Of a DNA stretch of 64,000 nucleotides, positions 54,016 to 63,050 are shown one piece after another (position 1 is the first letter of the stretch; every line of letters begins with the position of its first letter). The DNA lies in NCBI GenBank assembly GCA_026645575.1, contig JAPKMW010000046.1:1-64000 (forward strand), given 5' to 3'. Source of the stretch: Caldilineaceae bacterium (lineage in GTDB: Bacteria; Chloroflexota; Anaerolineae; Caldilineales; Caldilineaceae). Both the position numbers and the translations under genes were made by a program. The notes under the pieces are model-generated. The model was not told where the DNA came from and ran no database searches. It worked only from the letters and a program-made list of their open reading frames with translations.

Positions 54016-54536
54016 GGTAAATTGATCCTTTCCGTTTGACAGGGCAGTTGTTTCGGCTGCTTGTGTCCACTGTTTGGTTTGCAAAAAGCCGGTTGGCTTT
54101 TCCCGTTTTATCATCTCTGTCCACAATACCAGCCAAATCTCAAGAAATCGTGAAGAAATTGACATGAAATTCTCTTGAAAACAGGTAGAGATACTGAAAT
54201 CCGTGTCTCTACTCAGGCTAGTCGAGCAACTGTCTCTCGGCAAAAGTCGAACTTTGCTGGCGCCACTCATCTTGTCTAATCCGCGTTAATTTCAAATGGC
54301 GACAGCCACTGCCGCTAGTAGATATCCGATGTTACGGTTGGAACCCATCCTGTGTCAGTCAATTCTAGAATTTTGCCGGGGGGTATAGGCCACTGTTGCG
54401 CGTGATGAATCTATCATGCGCAACAGTATACTATAAAGCCAGGGTTGAGGTATACTATTGACTGACCAAACAATGAATCCTAAACTGCGCAAACCGACTT
54501 GAGATTCCTATGGTGGTCAATATTGGAGGTTAGCCG
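54016..54536. other. divergent promoter region with a possible operator
   Basis: No gene is supported. The inverted repeat at 54392-54427 overlaps a TATACT sequence, and TGGAGG precedes the start at 54537. Confidence 0.45.
54392..54427. promoter_or_regulatory. possible operator of the HicB-like/PIN module
   Basis: ACTGTTGCGC (54392-54401) and GCGCAACAGT (54418-54427) are exact complements, with partial pairing of TGA/TCA inside. AGTATACT overlaps the right end. Autoregulation by toxin-antitoxin complexes commonly uses such sites; the link is inferred from position. Confidence 0.4.
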
Positions 54537-54896
54537 ATGCAAACAGTAGCACAGCAAGAATATAAAGTTTTGATGACCTATTCGTCAACAGCCAAGGCAA
54601 AAGGTGAACAGCGCTGGCAGGCAACGCTATTAGGCTTCCCTAATATTGTCGAAGAAGCCTTTTCGCGCGATCAGGCGCTCAAACAGATCGAAGCACGCTT
54701 GGCGGATATGCTTATCCATGCCGAGATTATCACCCTCCAGGGGCCAGCCTTGCCTGTCGAAGCGAACGGAAGCCATGATGAACTGGCTGCGCAGGGATGG
54801 GATGATCATGGTCTTTTCAAGGAGGATCCCGATGCTTTGCAACTCTTTGATGAAATTGAGCGAGACCGTGACGAGCACCTCATAGGTGATGCATGA
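54537..54896 (+). CDS. HicB-like putative antitoxin
   Basis: 119 aa with TTGGAGG upstream. The N-terminal half (YKVLMTYSSTAKAKGEQRWQ, ATLLGFPNIVEEAFSRDQAL, KQIEARLADMLIHAEI) resembles the HicB RNase-H-like fold, in which a short strand pair is followed by a helix. The C-terminal part is acidic and may contact the toxin. Its stop overlaps the PIN toxin start as ATGA. Calling it an antitoxin rests mainly on this pairing. Confidence 0.65.
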   Translation: MQTVAQQEYKVLMTYSSTAKAKGEQRWQATLLGFPNIVEEAFSRDQALKQIEARLADMLIHAEIITLQGPALPVEANGSHDELAAQGWDDHGLFKEDPDALQLFDEIERDRDEHLIGDA

Positions 54897-55324
54897 GCTT
54901 CCTCTGGGATTCCAACATTTTACGTCACTATCTTGACGACCATCCACGCCTGCTTGAGAATTTGAAGAAGGTCCCGCGTCAGAGTGTATTGCTGCCAGTC
55001 ATTGTGGTGGCAGAGCAATTGCGCGGTCGTTCGGAAGCTATGCTGAAAGCCGAGCCGGCGCAAATCGCCCGGACTCAAGAACTATTTAGGCAAACCCAAA
55101 CGCTCCTGAGTAAATTTCAAATCCTGTATTTTGACCAGCAAGCGCTTGCTACGGCTGTGCGTTTCAAAGAACAGGTTAAGACCCGCAAGCGTTACACTGA
55201 TGTTCTCATTGCTGCGCAGACTATTGCCGGACGCCATGTATTGGTAACAAGAAACACCGATGACTTTCGTGATCTCTTGCCAGTCAATCAACTGCAAAAC
55301 TGGATAGACGACGAAATTCGGTGA
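54893..55324 (+). CDS. PIN-domain ribonuclease toxin (VapC-like)
   Basis: 143 aa, the usual size. Conserved acidic residues: D6 (MSFLWDSNI), E41 (PVIVVAEQLRG), D103 (KRYTDVLIAA) and D123-D124 (TRNTDDFRDL). Translation is probably coupled to the upstream antitoxin through the ATGA overlap. It likely cuts an RNA, but the target is unknown. This is the second PIN module in the window and is unrelated in its antitoxin to the one at 3654-4926. Confidence 0.85.
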   Translation: MSFLWDSNILRHYLDDHPRLLENLKKVPRQSVLLPVIVVAEQLRGRSEAMLKAEPAQIARTQELFRQTQTLLSKFQILYFDQQALATAVRFKEQVKTRKRYTDVLIAAQTIAGRHVLVTRNTDDFRDLLPVNQLQNWIDDEIR

Positions 55325-55355
55325 GGGCAACCCCTCACCGAATTCTGTAGCTAAC

Positions 55356-56327
55356 TCATTTAAACCGATTCGCCTCTGGATCTTCCGCATCAAAGCCAAC
55401 GGCATCAAGCGCCGGCCAGAGTTCAGCCGGGATGGGATGACTTGCCAGCGCCAGGGTCTGCGCCACCCGTTCCGGCTTGGTCATGCCGACTACCGTCGTC
55501 GTGACGCGTGGATCACGCATGGAGAACTGTAACGCTGCCGCTGCCAACGGCACGCCATATTCCTGGCAAACCGCCGCCAGCTTGCGCGTGCGTTCGACCA
55601 GCAGCGGTGGCGCATCCTGGTAGGCATAGCGCGCATAGGCGTCCGGCCCCTTGGCAAGCATCCCACTGCCATAGGGCGCAGCGTTGACCACCGCCACCCC
55701 CAGGCGCGTCGCCACGTCCAACAGCGGATCCGCCGAGCGGTTGAGCAGTGTGTAGCGGTTGTGCGTTTCCACGGCGCTAAACTCGCCCGTCTCCAAATAG
55801 CGAATGAGCATCTTGATCGGCCCGCCCGACATGCCAATATGCTCGATGACCCCTTGCTCTTTGTAGCTTTTCAACACGGCCAGCGCCCCACCCGGACTCA
55901 TAATGTCCTCAAAGGTGGTATGTTCGGGGTCGTGGATGTAGACATATTGCAGGCGATCCAGGCCCAACCGCTGCAAGCTGCCCTCGACCGAACGCTTGAA
56001 CTGGTCGCCGCTGAAACTGTTGGTCTCCGGGTCGCGATCCGCCTTGGTCGCCAGAACAAAACCGGGCGGCAGACCACCCATCTCGCGAATCACAAGGCCG
56101 ATGCGCCGTTCGCTTTCGCCATAACCGTAAATCGCCGCCGTGTCGAGAAAATTGATCGGGCTGGCAAAGGCGGCGCGGATGGTTGCCAACGCCAGATCTT
56201 CCGGCGCACTATAGGCGAAGGTTTCGGGCATATCCCCTAGCGGCGCACCGCCGACACAAATCGGCGTGACCATTAGGCCAGTGTTGCCCAGGGGGCGCAA
56301 GGGGAGGGTGGATGCTGTTGCTGTCAT
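55356..56327 (-). CDS. aldo/keto reductase
   Basis: 323 aa from MTATASTLPLRPLG, preceded by GAGAGGA. Tetrad D62 (FLDTAAIYG), Y67, K95 (LATKADRD) and H132 (YIHDPEH). Resembles the branch that includes L-fucose/D-threo-aldose 1-dehydrogenases (PLGNTGLMVTPICVGGAPLG), so a sugar substrate is possible. Next to another aldo/keto reductase in the same direction, with a family A repeat between. Confidence 0.88.
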   Translation of the reverse strand: MTATASTLPLRPLGNTGLMVTPICVGGAPLGDMPETFAYSAPEDLALATIRAAFASPINFLDTAAIYGYGESERRIGLVIREMGGLPPGFVLATKADRDPETNSFSGDQFKRSVEGSLQRLGLDRLQYVYIHDPEHTTFEDIMSPGGALAVLKSYKEQGVIEHIGMSGGPIKMLIRYLETGEFSAVETHNRYTLLNRSADPLLDVATRLGVAVVNAAPYGSGMLAKGPDAYARYAYQDAPPLLVERTRKLAAVCQEYGVPLAAAALQFSMRDPRVTTTVVGMTKPERVAQTLALASHPIPAELWPALDAVGFDAEDPEANRFK

Positions 56328-56365
56328 GGTTCCTCTCACTTTCTTTTTGTAATTTGTGCGCTATT

Positions 56366-56424
56366 CGCTCGCGGCCGGTCCGTGACCGGCACCGCGGGCG
56401 CCGGTCACGGACCGGCTGCAAGCG
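56366..56424. repeat. family A palindrome, locus 6
   Basis: GCCGGTCCGTGACCGGC (about 56373-56389) faces GCCGGTCACGGACCGGC (about 56399-56415), with outer CGCTCGCGG/CTGCAAGCG partly paired. The inner stem is CCGGTC here. Confidence 0.88.
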
Positions 56425-56434
56425 GACTTATTGC

Positions 56435-57466
56435 CTATTTCACCTTGGTGGGGAAGGGGTTTCGTTCAAAGTTCCGTTGATGCCAGTAGGGATAGATCGG
56501 TGGGATGAAGCTGGCCGCATCCAGACGGGCCATCTGGTCAGCCGTCAACTGCCAGCCAATGGCGCCGAGATTGGCGCGGAACTGTTCTTCGTTGCGGGCG
56601 CCAAAGATCACACTAGTGATGGTTGGCCGTTGGAGCAACCAGTTGAGCGCGATCTGGCTGTGCGTCTTGCCGGTTTCCTGGGCGATTTGGTCCATCATTT
56701 CGACGGTGTTATACAAGGTTTCAGGGTTGCCTGATTGTGCCGTTTCCGTCATCTGGCTCACGCGGCTGTCGGCGGGCAGGGGTTGGTTGCGGCGCACCTT
56801 GCCGGTCAAGCGGCCACCGGCCAGCGGACTCCAGATAATGGTGCCGACCTTTTGGTCAATGGCCAGCGGCATCAACTCCCATTCATATTCACGCCCGGCC
56901 AGCGAATAGTAGGCTTGGTGGGAGATATGGCGGGGCAACCCATACTTTTCGGAAATTGCCAGCGATTTCATCAAGTGCCAACCGGAGAAGTTGGAGCAGC
57001 CGACATAACGCACCTTGCCGCTGCGGATCAGGTCTTCCAGCGCGCGCAAGGTCTCTTCAATCGGTGTGACGGCATCGAAGCCATGGAGTTGATAGAGATC
57101 AATGTAGTCGGTCTGTAAGCGGCGCAGACTGGCTTCACAGGCGCGCAATAGGTGATGGCGCGACGAACCCAACCCGTTCGGCCCCGGTTCCATGCGAAAG
57201 ACGGCTTTGGTCGCCAGGATGACCTGGTCGCGCCGCCCTTTGAGCGCCTCGCCCAGAATCTCTTCGGAGAGACCGCCTGAGTAGACATCGGCGGTATCAA
57301 AGAAATTGACGCCCGCTTCCAACGCAATATCCACCAGGCGCGTCGCCTCCTCGACCTGTGTGCTGCCCCATTTGCGAAAAAAGTCGTTGCCGCCGCCAAA
57401 GGTGGCTGTGCCAAAGGCCAATACTGGCACTTTGAGACCCGATGCGCCCAGTTGTCGATATTCCAT
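56435..57466 (-). CDS. aldo/keto reductase
   Basis: 343 aa. The second of two adjacent ATGs is taken because AAAGG is too close to the first. Tetrad D57 (FFDTADVYS), Y62, K87 (LATKAVF) and H128 (YQLHGFD). The cofactor end segment is SVIFGARNEEQFRANLGAIG, and TIIWSPLAGGRLTGKV is typical of the family. It is only distantly similar to its neighbour at 55356 and nearer to the one at 5023. Confidence 0.9.
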   Translation of the reverse strand: MEYRQLGASGLKVPVLAFGTATFGGGNDFFRKWGSTQVEEATRLVDIALEAGVNFFDTADVYSGGLSEEILGEALKGRRDQVILATKAVFRMEPGPNGLGSSRHHLLRACEASLRRLQTDYIDLYQLHGFDAVTPIEETLRALEDLIRSGKVRYVGCSNFSGWHLMKSLAISEKYGLPRHISHQAYYSLAGREYEWELMPLAIDQKVGTIIWSPLAGGRLTGKVRRNQPLPADSRVSQMTETAQSGNPETLYNTVEMMDQIAQETGKTHSQIALNWLLQRPTITSVIFGARNEEQFRANLGAIGWQLTADQMARLDAASFIPPIYPYWHQRNFERNPFPTKVK

Positions 57467-57511
57467 CATGCCTTTTCCTATTCTGTTACCTGTAAATTAC
57501 ACAGAGATGCG

Positions 57512-57607
57512 CAGAGTTTTGTCGCAGAGATGCACAGAGAGATATGAGATACACAGAGAAAATCAGATGGCTCTACTTACTCTGTGCATCTCTGCGACAA
57601 AACTCTG
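57512..57607. repeat. 27-bp-arm perfect palindrome, ACACAGAGA-rich
   Basis: 57512-57538 (CAGAGTTTTGTCGCAGAGAT...) is the exact reverse complement of 57581-57607. The 42-base loop contains further ACACAGAGA units. It sits between two minus-strand genes, right after the stop of the heparinase-like gene. Confidence 0.85.
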
Positions 57608-57617
57608 TTACAATCGG

Positions 57618-59912
57618 TCAATCAATAAAGAGTGGGGGCGCTGTCACTGTATTGGGTAATGCTGCATTATATTGTACATCGCCATTGGCAAAACGTAAAT
57701 GGAGCGTGCCGCCTGGGCTGGTATTGCTAAAGCGTACCAAGGCCGTGCGGCCATCACTCAAGGTGATCTGCACTCCGGTCTGATCGGAGGCATCGTTGCG
57801 AGTAGCGCTGACTACGGCGTTATCCGTCGCCAGCACATGCAGAAAAAGCGATTGGTTGCCGGCGCTGTGGACCACCTCGATCCGCTTGCCGGGGACATTT
57901 TCGCCGCTGACCGTGCCAGGGAGAACGGTGGCCGTCAATCCGGTCGGCGCTAGCCGGTAAACATCCAGTTGATGACCGGCATCGCTATACTGGATCTGCT
58001 CGCCATTGACCGTTGGCTCGCCCGGTGTATTGAGCGTCCAGACCCGTTTGATGCCGCTGCCCGTTGTGGCTACATGATCAAAGATCACCACTGTATCCGG
58101 TTTCAGCAAGAGGAAGGCGCGCTCGACTTTGTTGATTGCGGCATGTCCATTGTAGATCGGCGTGACCTGGGCCAACGCATAGGTGAAGTGGTCATTGTCG
58201 GCCAGCGCCAGCAGATTACATTGAGGGGCGCCCTCAATCTGCCAGATGGTCTGCCCATTCTGTTCAATGCGCACCAGATTGTGCATCTCCTCATCCTGTT
58301 CGATACCGGAATGGGAGGCAATATTGGCATCATAGGCGAGCCATGTCCCTTTGTATAGCACAAAGCTACTCTGGTCGCGATGGGCATGGCTTTCACTGTA
58401 GGGGCCGCAGATGAGATTGGCAAAGGTGGCGTTCGTCGTCCAACTGCTGCGCATCAACAGTTGACCAGTGCCGCTGCCCCAGTAGGTGGTTGACAGTTGC
58501 GCTAGTGGTTGGTCGGTCATCACGGGCGGGTTGTAGAGATAATCGGCCACCAACATAAAGCCATTTTCCATCTGTGGCACAGACGACTGGGCCAGCAGCG
58601 TTTTGGCCGCCCCCGCCAGCCGCTCTTGGGGAAAGAGGGTCATCAGTTCGAGCAAATATTCCCGATGGTAATCAAAGAGTGCAGCGGTTGAATCACGGGC
58701 GTGGTCGCCGACAGGAGAGAGTCGATCCAACGTCGGCACGATATTGTGCAACAAATGGGGGATGGCCGCCAGGGTGTGGGGGGTGCGATCAGCAATCCGT
58801 TCGCCGGTGGAGCGCTCCCACCAGTCATAGAGGCTGAAGAGATTTTTCATCGCTGTGCCATAGCCGGTGCCTTCGCGCGAGCCGCCGCCGGTCAGGTTCG
58901 CCGTAAAGGCTGGGAAAAGCTGATTTTCCAGCTTGGTGGTGCGGAAGGTGTCGATCCAGCTTTGGGCCTGGGCATCTTCCCCGTGCGCCGCCAGCCCTAG
59001 CAGCATGGTGGCGCGGAGGAATGAGTAGTAGTAGTTATTAAAGGGGTTATCAACCGACCAGCCTGACCAGGGATGGTCCACCCCGCCCCAGGTAGCATCG
59101 TCAGGGTGCCAGACATTCCAGACGGCCTGGTTCGCATAGGCAAGCCAACGGCTGCGCTGGGTGGGGGTCAAGTGGCTGTAACACCAGTCATAGACCAACA
59201 TGACATCGCCAATCTTGTCGCCCACCTCCAGATAGCTGTCATAGGCGACGGTGGGGCGCTGGCGCTGGTTGATCAGCGCTTCTTCGCTGCTGACAAAGGC
59301 GTCAATCTGAGCTACGGCGTAGGTGGCGTACGCACCATTCCCGGTAATCTGGTAGAGCAACGCGGCATACCACGCCTGAAAACCGTAGACATTGTTGTTG
59401 CTCATCTGGCGATCCACCATCACCTTGAACCGTGTTGCCGATGACACACCACCCGCCAACAGTTGTTGTAAACAGAGTTTGGTGGCGGCATGGTTGAGCA
59501 GCACTTTGGGATGGGTGGCGGCAAAGGTGGGTGTGGTGGCGCTGCTGCGTGTCACCACACAAGCGGTGATGCCGCCGGGGAGCGCCGTGGCGGTAGGGGT
59601 CTGGGTGGGGGAAAGCTGGGTTGCTGTCGGCGTCGGTGTAACGGTCGTGGTTGCCGGGGCGCCGGTGGTCGTCGGGACGAGGGTGGCTGTTGCGGTGCGG
59701 CTTGGCTGCCCAGCCCCCTCGGCAGCAATCACTGGCAAGTAGAGGGCGTTAGTCGCCGTAATCGTGGCGCTGGCGACCAAGTTCTTCAAAGGCGCTTCCT
59801 GCCCCAAGAGCAATGTCTCTGCCGGCGCCGCCCCAGTCACGACGCGGGTTGTGCTAAAGATAACGATGCCGACGAATACCCATAAGCTAAAAACAACGCT
59901 TTTTGCGATCAT
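57618..59912 (-). CDS. exported heparinase II/III-like polysaccharide lyase
   Basis: 764 aa. An N-terminal export signal (VVFSLWVFVGIVIFSTTRVV) is followed by a region with ALYLPVIAAEG and a Thr/Pro-rich linker (about residues 75-115). The alpha/alpha-toroid part follows (LLYQITGNGAYATYAVAQID; LEVGDKIGDVMLVYDWCYSH; NPFNNYYYSFLRATMLLGLA; GGGSREGTGYGTAMKN), then the beta-sandwich heparinase II/III-like domain with YSESHAHRDQSSFVLYKG, where the His may bind metal or substrate. Probably degrades an acidic polysaccharide outside the cell; the substrate is not known. Confidence 0.82.
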   Translation of the reverse strand: MIAKSVVFSLWVFVGIVIFSTTRVVTGAAPAETLLLGQEAPLKNLVASATITATNALYLPVIAAEGAGQPSRTATATLVPTTTGAPATTTVTPTPTATQLSPTQTPTATALPGGITACVVTRSSATTPTFAATHPKVLLNHAATKLCLQQLLAGGVSSATRFKVMVDRQMSNNNVYGFQAWYAALLYQITGNGAYATYAVAQIDAFVSSEEALINQRQRPTVAYDSYLEVGDKIGDVMLVYDWCYSHLTPTQRSRWLAYANQAVWNVWHPDDATWGGVDHPWSGWSVDNPFNNYYYSFLRATMLLGLAAHGEDAQAQSWIDTFRTTKLENQLFPAFTANLTGGGSREGTGYGTAMKNLFSLYDWWERSTGERIADRTPHTLAAIPHLLHNIVPTLDRLSPVGDHARDSTAALFDYHREYLLELMTLFPQERLAGAAKTLLAQSSVPQMENGFMLVADYLYNPPVMTDQPLAQLSTTYWGSGTGQLLMRSSWTTNATFANLICGPYSESHAHRDQSSFVLYKGTWLAYDANIASHSGIEQDEEMHNLVRIEQNGQTIWQIEGAPQCNLLALADNDHFTYALAQVTPIYNGHAAINKVERAFLLLKPDTVVIFDHVATTGSGIKRVWTLNTPGEPTVNGEQIQYSDAGHQLDVYRLAPTGLTATVLPGTVSGENVPGKRIEVVHSAGNQSLFLHVLATDNAVVSATRNDASDQTGVQITLSDGRTALVRFSNTSPGGTLHLRFANGDVQYNAALPNTVTAPPLFID

Positions 59913-60226
59913 CTGATTTTCCTATCGATTCGCTTGGTTTGCCGACTAATGGTTGGTAAAAATATAACTTGATACACCGCTCATTGCGAGTCCGTGACTC
60001 GCAACCGAGCTAGGCGAGTCACGGACTCGCAATGAGCGAGCTTATTTTTATGATCCTCAGTTCAACCAGGGCCGCTCATCGTTCTGACGCCTGTTCCCTG
60101 GCTGCCTTTCATTTTGCAGAATCCATCCTTTTGCGCCAAAATTTCAGAAAGGCGCGGCGTCAATCGTAACGCTGAGCTGTCCACCCCCCTGATCGAATAC
60201 CGGCAAAATTACTGACAAGAAAGCAG
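59913..60226. other. divergent gap with a family A palindrome
   Basis: Apart from the palindrome at 59978-60038 nothing is recognised. Promoters for both flanking genes must lie here, but none is clear by eye. Confidence 0.45.
59978..60038. repeat. family A palindrome, locus 7
   Basis: Perfect 24-bp arms: 59978-60001 begins CGCTCATTGCGAGTCCGTGA and 60015-60038 is its reverse complement, with a 13-base loop. The inner stem is GCGAGTC. Confidence 0.92.
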
Positions 60227-61726
60227 ATGACCATGAATGGATCGACGACAACGGCCACGCCTGACGCAGTACTGGGCCTTTTTACGGCGCAAAGCGATGT
60301 GGGGAGTGTGCGGCAGCCCGGTTCCTGCACCTATGATCGTAGCGCACAAAGTTACACCATCACCGGCAGCGGCGCTAATATCTGGGGGACGCATGATGAT
60401 TTTCAGTATGTGTGGCGGCGGCTGCGCGGCAATTTTATCGTCACCATGCAAGCCGCCTTTGCCGGCCCCAACAGCCATCCTCATCGCAAAATTGGGTGGA
60501 TGGTGCGTACTAGTCTTGACACCGATTCGCCCAATGTTAGCACCGGTATTCATGGCGACGGCCTGACTTCGCTGCAATTTCGGCGGACAGCGGGTGGTAA
60601 AACGGAAGAAGTGCGGGCGCCCATCACCCACGCCGATGTCATCCAACTGGAACGTAAGGGCAATACCTATATCATGTCCGTCGCCCGCTTTGGCGACCCG
60701 TTTACAACCGTACAGGTCGATGAGCTGGATCTGGGTGAGGAAGTGTATGTTGGGCTGTCGGTCTGTTCCCATGATGACAATGTGGTAGAGGCGGCGCGTT
60801 TTCACAATGTCCGTATGGTTGAGCCGGTTCAAGAGGGCTTTGTGCGCGGGCGTCATCCCTTTGGCAGCAACCTGGAATTGCTCGATATTGCCACTGGTGA
60901 GCGGCAAATTATTTACCAATCCGCCGGCGTCTTTGAAGCGCCCAACTGGACGCTGGATGGCCAAGCGCTGATTTACAACAGCGGCGGCCTGTTATACCGC
61001 TTCGACCTGACCGACCGCCAGTCGACAGTCATCAACACCGGTGCTGTCAGCGAAAACAACAACGATCATGTCATCTCCTTTGACGGCACCATGTTGGCAA
61101 TCAGCAGCCGTGCGGCGGATGTGAAAAGTTCAGTCGTCTACACTGTACCGATCACCGGCGGCCAACCGAAGCGGATTACCGCACAAGGGCCGTCCTACCT
61201 ACATGGCTGGTCGCCCGACGGTCAGTATTTGGTTTATACCGCCCTGCGCAACGGCGATTATGACATCTACCGCATCGCCGCCGACGGCTCCGACGGCGAC
61301 CACGAGACCCAACTAACCACCGCCACCGGTCTGGATGACGGCCCGGAGTATTCACCGGACGGCCACTATATCTACTTCAACTCGGTGCGCAGCGGCTTGA
61401 TGCAGATCTGGCGCATGAAAGCCGACGGCAGCGACCAAGAGCAAGTGACCAATGACGAATTCAACAATTGGTTTCCCCACCTCTCCCCCGATGGCCGCTG
61501 GATTGTCTTCCTCTCCTATCTGGTGGGCGAAGTCGCCCCCAGCGATCATCCACCGGCCAAGCGGGTCTATCTTCGCCTGTTGCCCGTGGCCGATCTGACT
61601 GCACAACCCAAAGTGATCGCCTACCTCTACGGCGGCCAGGGCACCATGAATGTCCCATCCTGGTCCCCCGATAGCAAGCGGATCGCCTTTGTCAGCAACA
61701 GCGTTACCGTGCTGCCGGTTGCGTGA
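60227..61726 (+). CDS. DUF1349-like plus PD40 (TolB-like) propeller protein
   Basis: 499 aa without a signal peptide. The first 195 residues look like a concanavalin-type DUF1349 domain (YTITGSGANIWGTHDDFQYV; GNFIVTMQAAFAGPNSHPHR; VGLSVCSHDDNVVEAARFHN). A propeller of PD40 units follows: FEAPNWTLDGQALIYNSGG, GWSPDGQYLVYTALRNGDYD, EYSPDGHYIYFNSVRSGLMQ and HLSPDGRWIVFLSY. The combination suggests carbohydrate or ligand binding. The last codons are part of a GTTGCGT heptamer repeat, which supplies the stop. Confidence 0.82.
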   Translation: MTMNGSTTTATPDAVLGLFTAQSDVGSVRQPGSCTYDRSAQSYTITGSGANIWGTHDDFQYVWRRLRGNFIVTMQAAFAGPNSHPHRKIGWMVRTSLDTDSPNVSTGIHGDGLTSLQFRRTAGGKTEEVRAPITHADVIQLERKGNTYIMSVARFGDPFTTVQVDELDLGEEVYVGLSVCSHDDNVVEAARFHNVRMVEPVQEGFVRGRHPFGSNLELLDIATGERQIIYQSAGVFEAPNWTLDGQALIYNSGGLLYRFDLTDRQSTVINTGAVSENNNDHVISFDGTMLAISSRAADVKSSVVYTVPITGGQPKRITAQGPSYLHGWSPDGQYLVYTALRNGDYDIYRIAADGSDGDHETQLTTATGLDDGPEYSPDGHYIYFNSVRSGLMQIWRMKADGSDQEQVTNDEFNNWFPHLSPDGRWIVFLSYLVGEVAPSDHPPAKRVYLRLLPVADLTAQPKVIAYLYGGQGTMNVPSWSPDSKRIAFVSNSVTVLPVA

Positions 61727-61868
61727 TGCGTGATGCGTGTTGCGTGTTGCGTGAACAATTGGAAAAGTATCCGTGTTTTTCCCTATCCGTGTTAACTTGG
61801 GTTGATTTATTATACCAAAATGCGGCTTTATCCAGTTCACGCAACACGCTTCACGTCTCACGCATCAT
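61718..61868. repeat. heptamer element overlapping both convergent stop codons
   Basis: The left array (GTTGCGT, GATGCGT, GATGCGT, GTTGCGT, GTTGCGT; 61718-61752) contains the TGA of the propeller gene. The right array (CACGCAA, CACGCTT, CACGTCT, CACGCAT; about 61838-61865) contains the stop of galE. The spacer includes 61769-61797, a half copy of the palindrome at 63840. Confidence 0.85.
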
Positions 61869-62874
61869 ACCCCTGCGGATTCTTCTGCTGCCAATTCCAG
61901 CCATCGCGACAAATGTCGAGCAGATCATGTTCCGCTTTCCACCCTAGTTCCCGTTCGGCTTTGGTTGGATCGGCATAGGCGGCGGTGACATCACCGGGGC
62001 GGCGGGGCATGAGCTTGTAGGGGATCGTTTTGCCGGTTGCCTGTTCAAAGGCGGCTACCACCTGTAGAACGCTGGAACCCTGCCCCGTCCCTAAGTTGTA
62101 AGCGACCAACCCTGGTTCCTCATTCAGCTTTTGCACGGCGCGGACATGGGCGTTCGCTAGGTCAACCACATGAATGTAATCGCGCACGCCGGTGCCATCG
62201 ACGGTGGGGTAGTCACTGCCAAAGATCCGCAGCTCCGGCAAGCGACCAATGGCCACCTGGGTGATATAGGGCATCAGGTTGTTGGGGACGCCGTTGGGGT
62301 CTTCACCCATCTCGCCGCTGGGATGGGCGCCGACGGGGTTGAAATAGCGCAGCAGGATAATGTTCCAGGTCGGATCGCTCTTGTGCAGATCGCGCATGAT
62401 CTGCTCGGTCATCAGTTTGGTCCAGCCATAGGGACTTTCGGCGGCGGCGGTGGGGTGATCTTCAGTGATCGGCACAAATTTGGGTTCGCCATAGACGGTG
62501 CAGGAGGAACTGTAGACCAAATTCTTGCAATTATGTCTGCGCATCACCTCCAACAGGTTGATCGTCCCGGCGACATTGTTCTGATAATATTCCAACGGTT
62601 TCGCCACCGATTCACCCACCGCCTTGTAAGCGGCAAAGTGAATCACGGCATCGACCGGATGGGCCGTAAAGGCTGCCGAGAGCGCATCGGTATCCAACAG
62701 ATCGACCTGATAAAAGTCGAGCGTCTTGCCGCTTAGCCGCTGCACACGACGGAGCGCTTCCGCTTTGCTATTGGCCAAATTGTCGATCACCGTCAATTCA
62801 TAGCCGGTTTCTAACAAATCTACACTGGTATGACTGCCGATATAGCCGGCGCCGCCGGTCACTAAAATTCGCAT
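61858..62874 (-). CDS. galE: UDP-glucose 4-epimerase
   Basis: Interconverts UDP-glucose and UDP-galactose. 338 aa. NAD-binding [11 protein letters not shown] at residues 6-16; catalytic S124 (YSSSCTVYG), Y149 and K153 (SPYGWTK), matching the numbering of the E. coli enzyme; [17 protein letters not shown] and [15 protein letters not shown] are diagnostic. The last two codons (Asp-Ala) and the stop fall in a GCGTGA repeat unit. Confidence 0.96.
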   Translation of the reverse strand: MRILVTGGAGYIGSHTSVDLLETGYELTVIDNLANSKAEALRRVQRLSGKTLDFYQVDLLDTDALSAAFTAHPVDAVIHFAAYKAVGESVAKPLEYYQNNVAGTINLLEVMRRHNCKNLVYSSSCTVYGEPKFVPITEDHPTAAAESPYGWTKLMTEQIMRDLHKSDPTWNIILLRYFNPVGAHPSGEMGEDPNGVPNNLMPYITQVAIGRLPELRIFGSDYPTVDGTGVRDYIHVVDLANAHVRAVQKLNEEPGLVAYNLGTGQGSSVLQVVAAFEQATGKTIPYKLMPRRPGDVTAAYADPTKAERELGWKAEHDLLDICRDGWNWQQKNPQGYDA

Positions 62875-63050
62875 GATTCTTTCCTTTTCGGTTCGTTATG
62901 AAAATAATAACGATAGTATATACTATACTCATTGAATCATACACTTAATATGGGTTGAGAGTGTATGGTATCCTACTTTGTTAGTAAGGCTTGCTTGCAA
63001 TATAGTTACAATCGATCTGTCAACCGCAAAAAGAAGAAAGCAGAAACTCA

